A stretch of 45,338 bases of DNA from Nitrospiraceae bacterium (GCA_023248355.1 JAHFES010000008.1:1-45338); one strand, 5' to 3'; counted from the stretch's first letter, positions 24,678 through 34,146 are shown. The notes: generated by a model not told the origin, from the letters alone. Translations and numbers: made by a program.

Positions 24678-25891
24678 CAGGACGAGGCCTTCTTCCGTTG
24701 GGCACGGATCTTCAACCGCAACGCGCTCAAGCGGATAAAACCCTCGGCGTCTTTCTGGTTATAGACTTCATCTTCTTCGAACGTGGCGATGTCGAGCCGA
24801 TAGAGCGAGTTCTTCGACTTCCGCCCCGCCAAGGTGCAACTCCCTTTGTATAGTTTCACCCGCGCGGTGCCGGCCACATCTTTTTGCGCCTCGTCGATCG
24901 CCGTCTGCAGCATCTCCCGTTCGGGACTGAACCAATAGCCGTTGTAGATCAGTTCGGCAAATCGCGGAATCAAACTGTCTCTCAGATGCAGCACTTCCCG
25001 ATCCATGGTCAACGATTCAAGCCCGCGATGCGCGACATGCAAAATCGTCCCGCCCGGCGTCTCGTAGACCCCGCGCGACTTCATGCCGACATAGCGATTC
25101 TCGACCAGATCGACACGCCCGATCCCGTGCGCGCCACCCAGCTTATTGAGGTGGGCCAGGAGCGTGGCCGGACTCATCCTCTTGCCATCAACGGCCACCG
25201 GGTTTCCACTAATGTAGTCGATCTCCACTTCGAGCGGCTTGTTCGGCGCCTTCTCCGGCGACACCGTCATCTGAAAGATCTCATCCGGCGGCGACTCCCA
25301 CGGATCCTCAAGAATGCCTCCCTCGTAGCTGACGTGAAAGAGATTCAGATCCATACTGTAGGGCTTCGCCTTGGTTGCCGTCACTGGAATCCCGTGGCGA
25401 TCAGCGTATTCGATCAACTCCCGCCGCGACCGCATCGTCCACTCACGCCAAGGAGCAATGATTTTGAGGTTAGGTGCCAGCGCGGTATAGGTCACTTCAA
25501 ACCGAACTTGATCGTTGCCCTTCCCCGTCGCCCCATGCGACACCGCCTCGGCCCCTTCTTTGAGCGCAATCTCAGCCTGCCGGCGCGCGATCAGCGGCCG
25601 CGCGATCGATGTCCCCAGCAGGTAGCAGCCTTCGTACAGCGCGTTGCCGCGCAGCATCGGAAACACATAGTCTTTGACGAACGTCTCGCGCAGATCTTCG
25701 ACATAGACCTTTTTCACGCCAAGCGACTGCGCCTTCGCCTTGATCGCTTGGAGATCCTCTCCTTGCCCAAGATCGGCGCAAAACGCAATGATCTCGGCCT
25801 GGTAGGTTTCTTGGAGCCATTTCAGAATGACGGAGGTGTCGAGTCCACCCGAATACGCCAGCACGATTTTCTTGATCGGTTTCTGCTTCAT
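24677..25891 (-). CDS. argG: Argininosuccinate synthase
   Basis: ArgG joins citrulline and aspartate with ATP. The 404-residue product has the PP-loop [18 protein letters not shown] near the N-terminus, [32 protein letters not shown], and SVEEASL-like binding residues replaced by the usual family strand [18 protein letters not shown]. Length and motif order are normal. The last residues ([12 protein letters not shown]) are a basic tail. It is 10 bases downstream of argF and touches argH. Confidence 0.98.
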   Translation of the reverse strand: MKQKPIKKIVLAYSGGLDTSVILKWLQETYQAEIIAFCADLGQGEDLQAIKAKAQSLGVKKVYVEDLRETFVKDYVFPMLRGNALYEGCYLLGTSIARPLIARRQAEIALKEGAEAVSHGATGKGNDQVRFEVTYTALAPNLKIIAPWREWTMRSRRELIEYADRHGIPVTATKAKPYSMDLNLFHVSYEGGILEDPWESPPDEIFQMTVSPEKAPNKPLEVEIDYISGNPVAVDGKRMSPATLLAHLNKLGGAHGIGRVDLVENRYVGMKSRGVYETPGGTILHVAHRGLESLTMDREVLHLRDSLIPRFAELIYNGYWFSPEREMLQTAIDEAQKDVAGTARVKLYKGSCTLAGRKSKNSLYRLDIATFEEDEVYNQKDAEGFIRLSALRLKIRAQRKKASS

Positions 25892-25901
25892 GATGAGCTG
25901 C

Positions 25902-26879
25902 TTACTTCATACCTTTCTTACTCGAAAGAAGTTGAACTAAAATCGCTTTCTGCATGTGCAGGCGATTCTCTGCCTGGTCGATGACGACGGATTGCGGCCC
26001 TTCAAGCACGTCTGCGGTGATCTCTTCCCCCCGATGAGCCGGCAAACAGTGCATCACAATGGCATCCGGCTTGGCGCGTTGCAACAGTCGGCCATTCAAT
26101 TGGTAGGGCGCCAGTGTCTTCAACCGCCGCGCCTGCTCCCGTTCGCGCCCCATGCTGATCCAGACGTCGGTATACACCACGTCCGCTTCCTTCACGGCCA
26201 CCTGCGGATTCTCCAGCACTTCGATCGCCGCACCGGTACGTTCCGCCTCAATGCGCGCGCGATCGATCACGTGCTGATCCGGCTGATAGCCAACCGGGCA
26301 TCCGATCGCAATCCGCATCCCCATCTTCGCCGCGGCCTCGATGAGAGAATTGGTGACGTTGTTCCCATCTCCAACATAGGCGAGACTGAGCCCTTTCAGC
26401 CGACCTTTGATTTCGTGGATCGTCAGCAGATCGGACAGAGCCTGACAGGGATGGCTGTGGTCGGTCAGTCCGTTAATCACCGGCATCGTGGCTTCCTGTG
26501 CCCATTCCTCGACGATGGCATGATCATAGGTTCGAATGACGATGCCATCCAAATAGCGGGACAAGACACGCGCCGTGTCAGCCACAGTTTCTCCACGTGA
26601 GAGCTGAATGTCTCCTACGGGAAGACCCAGTGCATGACCGCCCAATTGATTCATTCCCGCTTCAAACGAGACGCGCGTGCGCGTGGACGGCTTTTGAAAC
26701 AGCATTCCCAGCGTTTTGCCAGGTAACAGCCAATGTGGGGTTCCTTGTCGCTGTTTCGCCTTCAACGAGGCAGCGAGCCGCAACAAGGCATCGACCTGTG
26801 CGCGCGGCATGGCCGCCACATCCAGAAGATCCTTGGCATAGGCGATGGAGCGAGCTGTCCGAGGGGCTTTCCCTGCCAT
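25902..26879 (-). CDS. argF: Ornithine carbamoyltransferase
   Basis: ArgF makes citrulline from ornithine and carbamoyl phosphate. The 325-residue product shows the carbamoyl-phosphate motif [32 protein letters not shown], the [16 protein letters not shown] segment, [16 protein letters not shown], and the ornithine-binding and catalytic [18 protein letters not shown] at 26877-26881 joins its start to the argD stop with one shared base. It is on the same transcript as argG and argH. Confidence 0.97.
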   Translation of the reverse strand: MAGKAPRTARSIAYAKDLLDVAAMPRAQVDALLRLAASLKAKQRQGTPHWLLPGKTLGMLFQKPSTRTRVSFEAGMNQLGGHALGLPVGDIQLSRGETVADTARVLSRYLDGIVIRTYDHAIVEEWAQEATMPVINGLTDHSHPCQALSDLLTIHEIKGRLKGLSLAYVGDGNNVTNSLIEAAAKMGMRIAIGCPVGYQPDQHVIDRARIEAERTGAAIEVLENPQVAVKEADVVYTDVWISMGREREQARRLKTLAPYQLNGRLLQRAKPDAIVMHCLPAHRGEEITADVLEGPQSVVIDQAENRLHMQKAILVQLLSSKKGMK

Positions 26880-28096
26880 TAGTGGTGGGCGTCCTTTTCG
26901 GTGACCACTTGATGATTGAAGATCGCCGACAACGTCTCGATCAATTTATCGATCTCTCGCTGGGCAATGATCAGCGGCGGCACAAAACGGAGTACGCGCT
27001 CGCTCGTCGCGTTCACGAGGACGCCGCGGGCCAGACAATCGCCGACCACCGCTTTGGCGTCGATCTCCAACTCCAATCCCTGTAAAAGTCCAAGACCTCG
27101 CACTTCCCGCACCACTCGATGGCGGTCTTTACAGTCGGCCAATCCCTTCGCCAAATACTCACCCATCCGCTTGGCCTGATCCAACACACGCCCTTCCAGC
27201 AGCACCCGACACACCGCTAAGGCGGCCGCACAGGCCAGTGGGTTGCCGCCAAACGTCGAGGCATGCGTCCCAGGCGTGAACACCGCCGCGACAGATTCTT
27301 TCGCAAGACAGGCGCCGATCGGCATTCCCCCGCCAAGCCCCTTGGCCAGCGTCATGATGTCCGGCTCCACGCCCAGCTGCTCATAGGCGAAGAGCGTTCC
27401 GGTCCGGCCCATGCCCGTCTGGACTTCGTCGAAGATCAGGAGAATGTCTTGCTGCGTACAAAGTTCGCGCAGGTTCTTCAGATATTCCCGATCCGCCACA
27501 TGGACGCCGCCTTCACCCTGAATCGGCTCCAGCATGATCGCGGACGTCTTGTTGCTGACCATGCCGGCGATGGTTTCAAAATCGTTAAAGGGCGCATAGG
27601 CAAACCCCGGCACCAGAGGCTCGAACCCCTTCTGGACCTTCTCCTGCCCCGTCGCGGCGATTGTCGCCAGCGTCCGGCCATGGAACGAATTCTTCATCGT
27701 AATAATTTCAAACCGCTCGGCCCCGTGCTTCTCATGGCCATAGCGCCGGGCCAGCTTGATCGCCGCTTCGTTTGCTTCCGCCCCGCTGTTACAGAAGAAC
27801 GCCCGATCGGCAAATGAATGGTCCACCAGCATTTGCGCCAGTTTCACTTGCGGCTCGGTGTAGTACAGATTCGAGACATGGATGAGCTGTGCGGCCTGCC
27901 GCTGAATGGCCTGGATTAAATCCGGATGACCGTGGCCCAGGATATTGACCGCGATGCCACCGACAAAGTCGATGTACTCCCGGCCTTCCATATCGTAGAC
28001 CTTTGCCCCACGCCCCCGCACGATCGAAATCGGCTGGCGCGCGTAGGTCTGCATCAAGTACTTGGCGGCACCATCTCTCAGTTCTTCAGTCGGCAT
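26879..28096 (-). CDS. argD: Acetylornithine aminotransferase
   Basis: This 405-residue class III PLP aminotransferase converts N-acetylglutamate semialdehyde to acetylornithine, and in many bacteria also serves lysine synthesis. Motifs include FVGGIAVNILGHGHPDL, FCNSGAEANEAAIKLAR, NSFHGRTLATIAATGQ, LIFDEVQTGMGRTG with the PLP-binding Asp, and the PLP-lysine segment TLAKGLGGGMPIGA. The neighbouring argF-argG-argH confirms the arginine assignment. It is first in the series. There is no strong Shine-Dalgarno sequence before ATG 28096. Confidence 0.95.
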   Translation of the reverse strand: MPTEELRDGAAKYLMQTYARQPISIVRGRGAKVYDMEGREYIDFVGGIAVNILGHGHPDLIQAIQRQAAQLIHVSNLYYTEPQVKLAQMLVDHSFADRAFFCNSGAEANEAAIKLARRYGHEKHGAERFEIITMKNSFHGRTLATIAATGQEKVQKGFEPLVPGFAYAPFNDFETIAGMVSNKTSAIMLEPIQGEGGVHVADREYLKNLRELCTQQDILLIFDEVQTGMGRTGTLFAYEQLGVEPDIMTLAKGLGGGMPIGACLAKESVAAVFTPGTHASTFGGNPLACAAALAVCRVLLEGRVLDQAKRMGEYLAKGLADCKDRHRVVREVRGLGLLQGLELEIDAKAVVGDCLARGVLVNATSERVLRFVPPLIIAQREIDKLIETLSAIFNHQVVTEKDAHH

Positions 28097-28271
28097 AGCA
28101 AACGTATCCCATTAGAAAGAAAGGGAAGTTAGCACAGGGTCGACATGAAAGCAATAAGCGCAAGGTCGAAACAAGGTATCGCAACGCGCACTTCGGTCTC
28201 AACTCGTCACAGACAAGAAGTCATTGATCTTTCATTCCATCCGTTTCTCTTTATCCTGCCATCCGCCATAT

Positions 28272-28311
28272 GCCATCAGCTCTCCGTCTTCTGTTATTCG
28301 CCATCAGCTCT
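28272..28311. repeat. Direct repeat of a 12-base GCCATCAGCTCT unit
   Basis: The region between argD and the zinc-ribbon membrane gene (28097-28339) holds two exact copies of GCCATCAGCTCT at 28272-28283 and 28300-28311, 28 bases apart. Related CCATC/GCCAT words lie around them. The 243-base interval should carry the promoters of both divergent genes, but I cannot pick out a clear -35/-10 pair. No other gene is supported there. Confidence 0.6.
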
Positions 28312-28339
28312 TACTCGGACTGTGATAAGCTGCCCCGCA

Positions 28340-28990
28340 ATGAAGGCCTGCAGTCAGTGCAACCAACAGAATCCCGACGACGCCCACTTCTGTCATCAGT
28401 GCGGGGCCTCTCTTGCCCCCACCGCCGTGACAGCCGATGCGGCCACTGACATCCCCAATCTCGCGCCAATGCAAAACGATGAGGCACTCTGGCGTCAATT
28501 CATCGGCCCGTACGCCGATCAGTACCTGGCACAGTTTAAGAAGTTCTCTTCGAACGGGCAGCCCAAGTTCGCGCTCAGCTGGAACTGGCCGGCGTTTCTC
28601 TTTATCTCCTTCCTCTGGTTTCTCTACCGCAAGATGTACCTCCACGCCTTCGTGTATGCAGTCGGCCCCATGATCTCGACGTACCTCACCGGCGAGCTCT
28701 CCGTCGGCATCGTCTGGAGCATCATGGCCGGTGCCACGGCCAATTATCTGTATTATTGGCACTGCAAGGAACAGATTGCGGAGATCAAGAAAACGGGATG
28801 GATGAATCAAGCCGTGCAAGAAGCGGCCTTGAAAGAAGCAGGCGGTGTGCAACCTTACGTCATCTGGGTCGGCGTCGTGTTCTACATCATCTTCCTCGCG
28901 ACACTGTTCAAGATGGTCCAGGAAGTCCCGCCGGATTCAGAGAAGCTGCCGACGAGACCAGCGAAGCCGGCCTCAGTTACCAGCACATGA
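28340..28990 (+). CDS. Zinc-ribbon membrane protein with DUF2628-like region
   Basis: The product (216 residues from ATG 28340) opens with a zinc ribbon, MKACSQCNQQNPDDAHFCHQ with Cys4, Cys7, Cys18 and Cys21. A soluble linker follows, then a membrane region: WNWPAFLFISFLWFLYRKMY, a segment around AVGPMISTYLTGELSVGIVW, and a C-terminal helix VIWVGVVFYIIFLATLF. The WNW.AFLF..FWF.YRKMY pattern is that of DUF2628 proteins, found in the membrane with unknown function. An upstream open stretch to 28145 is not coding-like and contains repeats. It is divergent from argD. Confidence 0.78.
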   Translation: MKACSQCNQQNPDDAHFCHQCGASLAPTAVTADAATDIPNLAPMQNDEALWRQFIGPYADQYLAQFKKFSSNGQPKFALSWNWPAFLFISFLWFLYRKMYLHAFVYAVGPMISTYLTGELSVGIVWSIMAGATANYLYYWHCKEQIAEIKKTGWMNQAVQEAALKEAGGVQPYVIWVGVVFYIIFLATLFKMVQEVPPDSEKLPTRPAKPASVTST

Positions 28991-29006
28991 CCTTCAGAAC
29001 AAAGAT

Positions 29007-29831
29007 CTATCTTCCCCGCTGCCACGTCATCCAGGCCTGAAACCATCCAAAGTCCTGTTCGTAGGCGGCACCGCCAGAATCAGTCGTTTCCTGCTTCTGT
29101 TCCAACTGCTGGTAGGTGCGCGGCCAGTTCTTCTGCCACCAGGACTTGAGTTCGTCGGGGCTGTAGGCCTGGCCGTTCTGATTGAGAATGCCAGCCGCGG
29201 TGCAGAGGGGCGCGACGAGCGGCCAGTAGCGATCCTTCCCAAGACCGAGGCTGCGGAAATGTTCGCGCAGCAGAAACACCACCCACAGTTCGGCACTGTG
29301 TTTCTTGTTGTGCTTGAACGGTTGCGTCTGCCGAAGCGGCACTGGATCGAACGCCTTCACGATGGACGTATAGTCCGGCCCGCCATAGCTACCGGCGGCT
29401 TCGGCAATGCCTTCAACGACATTGGCCAGCTCGAGTTCCACGACCGGTGATTGGCTGATACTCCTACCTGGTGACGGTTCAGCCAGTGGGCTAGGGGCCG
29501 TGAGGAGTTCGATCAACGGCTTGAGCTCGCGCAGGCGCACAGCAGCCGCCTTCAGAATGTGCTCCGACTCGATCCAGTAATCCAGATCGTTCTTGGTCAA
29601 TCGTTCGCGTCCTGGCGGCGGCAGGACCGTCGGCACCCAGTAGCGCATGAGCACGAAAAGGACGTAGTCCACCTGCCCGCCGACTTGGCCAATTCGATCT
29701 AAGAGATTCCCTGTTTGAACCCCTTTGAAGAACGCCTGGGCTCGGTCAGCGACGTGGACACGCTCGCTCATGCCAGTCCACCATGATTCGAGCGCACGCC
29801 AGTTCATGTCGGGAGAAGGCACGGTTGTCAT
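29007..29831 (-). CDS. Hypothetical protein, 274 aa
   Basis: I do not recognise this family. The product appears soluble and mostly helical, with many aromatic residues (MNWRALESWWTGM, DYVLFVLMRYWVP, ELWVVFLLREHF, WWQKNWPRTYQQLE, WFQAWMTWQRG). A proline-rich linker with low order lies around residues 110-125. There is no signal peptide and no recognisable catalytic motif. It converges on the zinc-ribbon membrane gene and is divergent from gpmA. Long uninterrupted frame and consistent codon use support coding. Confidence 0.6.
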   Translation of the reverse strand: MTTVPSPDMNWRALESWWTGMSERVHVADRAQAFFKGVQTGNLLDRIGQVGGQVDYVLFVLMRYWVPTVLPPPGRERLTKNDLDYWIESEHILKAAAVRLRELKPLIELLTAPSPLAEPSPGRSISQSPVVELELANVVEGIAEAAGSYGGPDYTSIVKAFDPVPLRQTQPFKHNKKHSAELWVVFLLREHFRSLGLGKDRYWPLVAPLCTAAGILNQNGQAYSPDELKSWWQKNWPRTYQQLEQKQETTDSGGAAYEQDFGWFQAWMTWQRGR

Positions 29832-29977
29832 AACGAGGCTGCGTCCTGCGTGAAGATGTGAAGAATTGGGCGGATGGTACTGCTGCCTTTCAATGAAAGC
29901 AACCGCTTGACTTGAAGCGCCGATCCAGTATTCTTGGGCCTGGGTCAGTATTCATTCACGATCGAGAGGAGCAATTG

Positions 29978-30583
29978 ATGGCTCGTTTAGTGCTGCTGCG
30001 TCACGGCGAATCGCAATGGAATCTGGAGAACCGCTTCACCGGCTGGGTCGATGTGCCGCTCTCCCCGCGAGGGATTCAAGAAGCGAAGAATGCCGGCGAT
30101 AAACTCCGCGGCTTCACCTTCGATCGCGCGTTTACCTCTGTCCTCGTTCGGGCCAACGAGACGCTACGACTCGCGCTGGAAGCCATCGGCCAAACGAACA
30201 TCCCTATCGAAAAAGACAAGGCGCTCAACGAGCGCATGTACGGCGAACTGCAGGGATTGAACAAGGCCGAGACGGCCAAGAAGTACGGCGAGGATCAGGT
30301 GAAGATCTGGCGTCGGAGCTACGATGTCCGGCCGCCGGGCGGAGAAAGCTTAAAGGACACGGCGGATCGTGTGCTGCCCTACTACGAGAGCAAGATCAAA
30401 CCCTGCGTGCTGAAGGGTGAAACCATTCTGATCGCAGCGCACGGCAACAGTCTCCGCGCGTTGGTGATGCAGCTGGAACAGTTGTCAAAGGAACAGGTGT
30501 TGGAGCTGAACATTCCAACCGGCGCGCCGTTGCTTTATGAGCTCGACAACAACGGGAATGAGCTGTCTCATCGGTATCTGTAG
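29978..30583 (+). CDS. gpmA: 2,3-bisphosphoglycerate-dependent phosphoglycerate mutase
   Basis: The enzyme interconverts 3- and 2-phosphoglycerate in glycolysis and gluconeogenesis. The phosphohistidine motif [12 protein letters not shown] (His9) opens the protein, followed by [48 protein letters not shown], and the second catalytic region [13 protein letters not shown]. At 201 residues it is shorter than E. coli GpmA (about 250) but all active-site residues are present. GAGAGGAG precedes the ATG at 29978. Confidence 0.93.
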   Translation: MARLVLLRHGESQWNLENRFTGWVDVPLSPRGIQEAKNAGDKLRGFTFDRAFTSVLVRANETLRLALEAIGQTNIPIEKDKALNERMYGELQGLNKAETAKKYGEDQVKIWRRSYDVRPPGGESLKDTADRVLPYYESKIKPCVLKGETILIAAHGNSLRALVMQLEQLSKEQVLELNIPTGAPLLYELDNNGNELSHRYL

Positions 30584-30596
30584 AAGACTCAGACTG

Positions 30597-31079
30597 CTAC
30601 CCCATATCGTCGAGCAGCTTGCCATACTGAGCAGCCGGCGCGTAATCGATCAAAAGGACCAGCAGCTTGTGCCGATCCTCTGGGGGTACGATCCCTTGAT
30701 CCTCGATCAGAGACGCCGCCTCGGCACTGACCGCCATGTGACTCATCCCTTCCTGATCGACCAAGCGTCCATACTCGGCGCGCCGCTCGTTTAACTCTTT
30801 CTGATAGTCTTCCCACGTACCCTCCCCGAGTTGCCCCGAATCCCACCAGTGCATCCTGATCGTCTCGAACAGCGTCTCACTGATCGCAGCCCGATACTTG
30901 AGCGGAATGTGCGCGTCGATCGCGGCCAAGATCCAATACAGATTCAAAGTCAGAATTTCTCGGGCGACCTGCTGTGCGTTTGATTCAGGAACTTCGATTC
31001 CATATTCTTCGAGCTGCGCGACCGATACCGGCTGCGGCATCGTGTTAACCAGTCCAGCGGCAGCTTGTGCGGGAGTCAT
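30597..31079 (-). CDS. Hypothetical protein, 160 aa
   Basis: The product is soluble and largely helical, beginning MTPAQAAAGLVNTMPQPVSV, with an acidic C-terminal half (WEDYQKELNERRAEYGRLVD, LLVLLIDYAPAAQYGKLLDD). There is no known motif. AAAGGAAG lies nine bases before the ATG at 31079, which supports the start. It converges on gpmA and is divergent from the beta-barrel gene. Confidence 0.6.
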   Translation of the reverse strand: MTPAQAAAGLVNTMPQPVSVAQLEEYGIEVPESNAQQVAREILTLNLYWILAAIDAHIPLKYRAAISETLFETIRMHWWDSGQLGEGTWEDYQKELNERRAEYGRLVDQEGMSHMAVSAEAASLIEDQGIVPPEDRHKLLVLLIDYAPAAQYGKLLDDMG

Positions 31080-31212
31080 GCGCTGTCTTCCTTTCGTGTG
31101 TCGTTGCCGGCGCAGAATACTGCACTGTCGGTCCAGTCCTCAAGCGGCTTGTCCACCCTGCAACGCTGTGCTAGAGTCCGATCTTCCTTCATCTCATAGA
31201 GAGGATTCAACG

Positions 31213-31758
31213 ATGCGCCGATTTCTTCGACACGTTCTGACGATGACACTGGTGAGCCTGCTCTGGGTCTCCTTCACAGCTCCGGCCCAGGCAGAGGACA
31301 ACCATTGGGGCTTCGGCTCGGACCTGGGTCTGACCACCGGCACCGTCAATGGCACCGTGTTCAATCTCGGATTCAATCTGGACTATTACGTCGATCGGAA
31401 TTTTTCGTTCGGCCCGATGGTGCAGATCACTCCCATGGGCGATCTGTTCCAGATTGCCATGGCGGGAGTCGGGAAATTCCACTTGCGCTTCAACAATGGG
31501 ATCAACCTCGTCCCGTTTACCGGCATGGGGTTTATTCATGCGAGTCTTGACCGCGGCACCGGCCCTGCGCGCATCGACCGAAGCGACACCAGTTGGTATA
31601 TCCCGATCGGGGTCTCACTGGAATATCAAGTCGTCCACAACATCGCGATCTCCTCGACTCTTATTGTGAATCTGCACGACATCAGTCTGTCTCCGTCCCT
31701 TCCCGAGAAAGACCAAACCAGCGTCGCGCTGCTCTTCGGCTTCCGCTGGGGTCCCTAG
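31213..31758 (+). CDS. Outer-membrane beta-barrel protein
   Basis: A clear signal peptide (MRRFLRHVLTMTLVSLLWVS, cleavage likely after AQA at residue 27) precedes alternating strands of aromatic and small residues: NHWGFGSDLGLTTGTVNGTV, FNLGFNLDYYVDRNFSFGP, VGKFHLRF, WYIPIGVSLEYQVV, and the terminal VALLFGFRWGP. The C-terminal aromatic residue pattern fits outer-membrane insertion. It resembles small eight-stranded barrel (OmpW/OmpX-like) proteins, but I cannot name a family. GAGGA lies before the ATG at 31213. Confidence 0.75.
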   Translation: MRRFLRHVLTMTLVSLLWVSFTAPAQAEDNHWGFGSDLGLTTGTVNGTVFNLGFNLDYYVDRNFSFGPMVQITPMGDLFQIAMAGVGKFHLRFNNGINLVPFTGMGFIHASLDRGTGPARIDRSDTSWYIPIGVSLEYQVVHNIAISSTLIVNLHDISLSPSLPEKDQTSVALLFGFRWGP

Positions 31759-32065
31759 CTCATCACCCTCTGTTCGCTCGATTTATTAGTCGCTAAGTCC
31801 TGCTGCATCCTCTTCCTTAGTCCTTCCGTTATTGTAAGACTGATCCTCTTTCACTCAAAGAGACAGTTACAATGACTGTTCCTGGAGCGATCGTGCTGAG
31901 CTTTTTCTTATTGCAGAGCCGGTGTTCGCCAATATGGGCTATATGGCGAACCGGCTTTCAGGGATTCTGCTGAAGCATCTGAAGATGGAAGCGCCAAAAC
32001 ACACGGCTGAAGGACCGTGACGTCCTTCAGCCGTGGCCTGGATACTTCTTCAACCGTCTTACCTG
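31759..32065. other. Gene-free interval between convergent genes, with two hairpins
   Basis: No gene is supported here. It holds an imperfect hairpin at 31917-31956 (arms AGCCGG..TTCGCCA and TGGCGAACCGGCT, two-base bulge) and a perfect one at 32002-32035. The first is followed by TTCAGG only, so it is a weak terminator for the plus-strand beta-barrel gene; either could be a dispersed palindrome. Confidence 0.55.
32002..32035 (-). terminator. Perfect 14-bp stem-loop ending the ATP-grasp/peptidase transcript
   Basis: Arms CACGGCTGAAGGAC (32002-32015) and GTCCTTCAGCCGTG (32022-32035) pair perfectly round a six-base loop. Read on the minus strand, the stem is followed by TTTTGGC, so it is a credible intrinsic terminator 31 bases past the ATP-grasp gene. 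Confidence 0.7.
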
Positions 32066-33088
32066 TTACGCTACTTTCGCCTGCCGCCAGCGGAGGCCTA
32101 CGTTCAGCAATTCCTGCAGTAGCTCTTTGTAGTGGTAGCTGGATTTTCCCGCCGAGTCGGCGAAATCTTCATCGTGCGCGATTTGCGGATTTGGATTGGC
32201 TTCCAGGATATAGAGCTGTCCCTCTCCATCCATCCGCATGTCGATCCGCGCGTACCCGCTGAGTCCGAGCGCCCGATACACCCGTTTCGCCAGGTGCTGA
32301 ATCTCTTCGGCCTTTCCCTCTGGAAGATTCTCGGCTTCCCGCGAGGTGATGCCATACTTCACCTGATACTTCCGACTCCATTTCACTCGTTCGGTCGCAA
32401 TCCGCTTGGCATCATCCGGGAGCTTATCCATGATGAGCTCCCACACAGGGAGTACGTGTAAGTGCCCATTCCCGATGACTCCGACATAGAACTCCCGGCC
32501 CTCAATATAGCGCTCAATCAATGCCCCGCTCCCGACACTGTTGTGGATGAATGCCACGCGTTCTTTGAGCTTGTCATCATCTTCCACAATCGAAGCTTGT
32601 GAGATTCCGAGGGACGCTTCTTCACTGACCGATTTGACGATGAGCGGAAACCTGAGCCATTTTGGCCGCTTCACCGCTCGCCCCTGCGGCACCTCAATGA
32701 ACTCTGGATAGAGAATCCGGTGAAATGAGAGCACCTTCTTGGCCAGTGCTTTATCACGCGCCAGCATCAACCCACGTGGGTTGCAACCGGTATAGGGCAT
32801 GTGCAGGAGTTCGAGATACGACACCACGTGTTGGTCGTAGACAGCTTCCCCGTCAAACTCTTCCAGTAAGTTAAAGGCGATATGCGGCTTCCACTCGTCG
32901 ATCGCGGAACGGATGACGCCCAGATCATTCTTCACACCGAGCGGCTGCACTTCGTGCCCCAGCTTCCTCAGCGTCGACACGACATCGTACTCCGTCCGCC
33001 ACTCCACGCTCTTCAGGTCGTGGCCGTTCAGGTGGTCCGGCGGAACGAGGTCTTCATGCATGAGGACGAGCACACGCAGTCGCTTCAT
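32066..33088 (-). CDS. ATP-grasp ligase, D-Ala-D-Ala-ligase-like
   Basis: The 340-residue product has the D-Ala--D-Ala ligase architecture: a Rossmann-like N-terminal domain (RVLVLMHEDL, AFNLLEEFDGEAVYDQH, LHMPYTGCNPRGLMLARDKA), then the ATP-grasp region (FPLIVKSVSEEASLGISQAS, ALIERYIEGREFYVGVIGN). The metal-binding end is GYARIDMRMDGEGQLYILEA, followed by NPNPQIAH. True Ddl enzymes end this motif EVNTxPGMT, so NPNPQI points to a different amino-acid or peptide substrate. It overlaps the metallopeptidase gene by ATGA, so the two proteins are made together. The product of the ligation is unknown. Confidence 0.85.
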   Translation of the reverse strand: MKRLRVLVLMHEDLVPPDHLNGHDLKSVEWRTEYDVVSTLRKLGHEVQPLGVKNDLGVIRSAIDEWKPHIAFNLLEEFDGEAVYDQHVVSYLELLHMPYTGCNPRGLMLARDKALAKKVLSFHRILYPEFIEVPQGRAVKRPKWLRFPLIVKSVSEEASLGISQASIVEDDDKLKERVAFIHNSVGSGALIERYIEGREFYVGVIGNGHLHVLPVWELIMDKLPDDAKRIATERVKWSRKYQVKYGITSREAENLPEGKAEEIQHLAKRVYRALGLSGYARIDMRMDGEGQLYILEANPNPQIAHDEDFADSAGKSSYHYKELLQELLNVGLRWRQAKVA

Positions 33089-34146
33089 AACGCCACCCGA
33101 TGCCGGCCGCTTCTCAAGAAATTCATCGTGTGCACGGTCAGAAGAATGGTGAAATCGAGTTTGGCTTGTTCCTCTGCCACCGGCACTCGAAGATTTAATT
33201 CACGTGATCGACGGATCATGTCTTCTAACACCTGATCGATGGTGTACTGATATTCTCCGGTCCAACTGGCGACTTTCCGCCGAACTTCTCGCCGAAAATG
33301 ATTCAGAAATGTCGCCGCACTTGGCTTGCCGGCGTGGTTCGGCAAGTTCGAGAACAGGCGCTTCAAATCTGGGTCATAGAGCGACTGCCGCTCGACTCCA
33401 TAATGACTTCGCTTGTGCTCGTAGTGTTCTCGGAGGGTCTTCTTCAAGCTGGGGAGCGAATCAATTTCTTCGCGGGTCGTCACGGAGGGCGTGGCCCCCA
33501 CGAGCTCTTTCATCAGTCCATCGACATACTTGAGTTTCTTCAGGACCGGCCAGCCTCTGTACCGCTCTTCCCACAACGAATCCGGCGTCAACCACACGGC
33601 AAAGGTCTCCGCAAAATCCTCGTCCGGATGACTCTGCGCATACCACAAGTCCAAGTGACGCACGAAGCTTCGGCTATAGGGCCGCGGCGTGTAATACATC
33701 GGATAGCGCTGCGAAGACCGGCCGAACATCTGCTGGCGGGTCTTGCGACGGCGAATCTTGTAGGCGTTCTCAATGGCATGGCCGGCTTCATGACGCAGGA
33801 TGCGCAAACACCACTCCGGCGTGCCGCCCTCCACTTCCAACATCTGGGCCAGTTCGAGTTTCGCGAGGCGAGGATGGGCGAGATAGAACGGCACCGCAAT
33901 CCCAGGGACTCCATCGGGGGTGAACCACTCGTTCGAAATCCAGAAGTGTGGGCGGAAGAGCAGGCGACGTTCTTCAAGTTCTTTGGTCAGTTCGGCAATC
34001 GGTTCTTCGAGAAATCCCCCTTTGACTTCCAACTGCAGATCACACATCGGGAGTTCCAAGAGCGCCTCATCCGACCACGACACCCATTTGTGTTCCCCTT
34101 GTCCGACAACCGGCGTCTTGAGTGCATCTAACCCTGTGCGTGGCAT
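33085..34146 (-). CDS. Putative zinc metallopeptidase with HEAGH motif
   Basis: The 353-residue product has the zincin motif LRHEAGHAIENAY (His119, Glu120, His123) and, about 55 residues on, PDEDFAETFAVWL, which offers the third zinc ligand (Glu177 or Glu180). There is no signal peptide, so it should be cytoplasmic. The C-terminal half is helical and basic, with no other domain I know. It resembles the group called putative zinc-binding metallopeptidases. It is the first gene of a two-gene unit; ATGA overlap with the ATP-grasp gene ties their synthesis together. It may trim or release a peptide made by the ligase, or regulate it; neither is shown. Confidence 0.8.
   Translation of the reverse strand: MPRTGLDALKTPVVGQGEHKWVSWSDEALLELPMCDLQLEVKGGFLEEPIAELTKELEERRLLFRPHFWISNEWFTPDGVPGIAVPFYLAHPRLAKLELAQMLEVEGGTPEWCLRILRHEAGHAIENAYKIRRRKTRQQMFGRSSQRYPMYYTPRPYSRSFVRHLDLWYAQSHPDEDFAETFAVWLTPDSLWEERYRGWPVLKKLKYVDGLMKELVGATPSVTTREEIDSLPSLKKTLREHYEHKRSHYGVERQSLYDPDLKRLFSNLPNHAGKPSAATFLNHFRREVRRKVASWTGEYQYTIDQVLEDMIRRSRELNLRVPVAEEQAKLDFTILLTVHTMNFLRSGRHRVAL

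Noticed and set aside
32066-33088. Calling the ATP-grasp protein a D-Ala--D-Ala ligase (ddl)
   Set aside because: The metal-binding end NPNPQI differs from the NTxPG motif of true Ddl, and the gene is not near cell-wall genes of the mur cluster.
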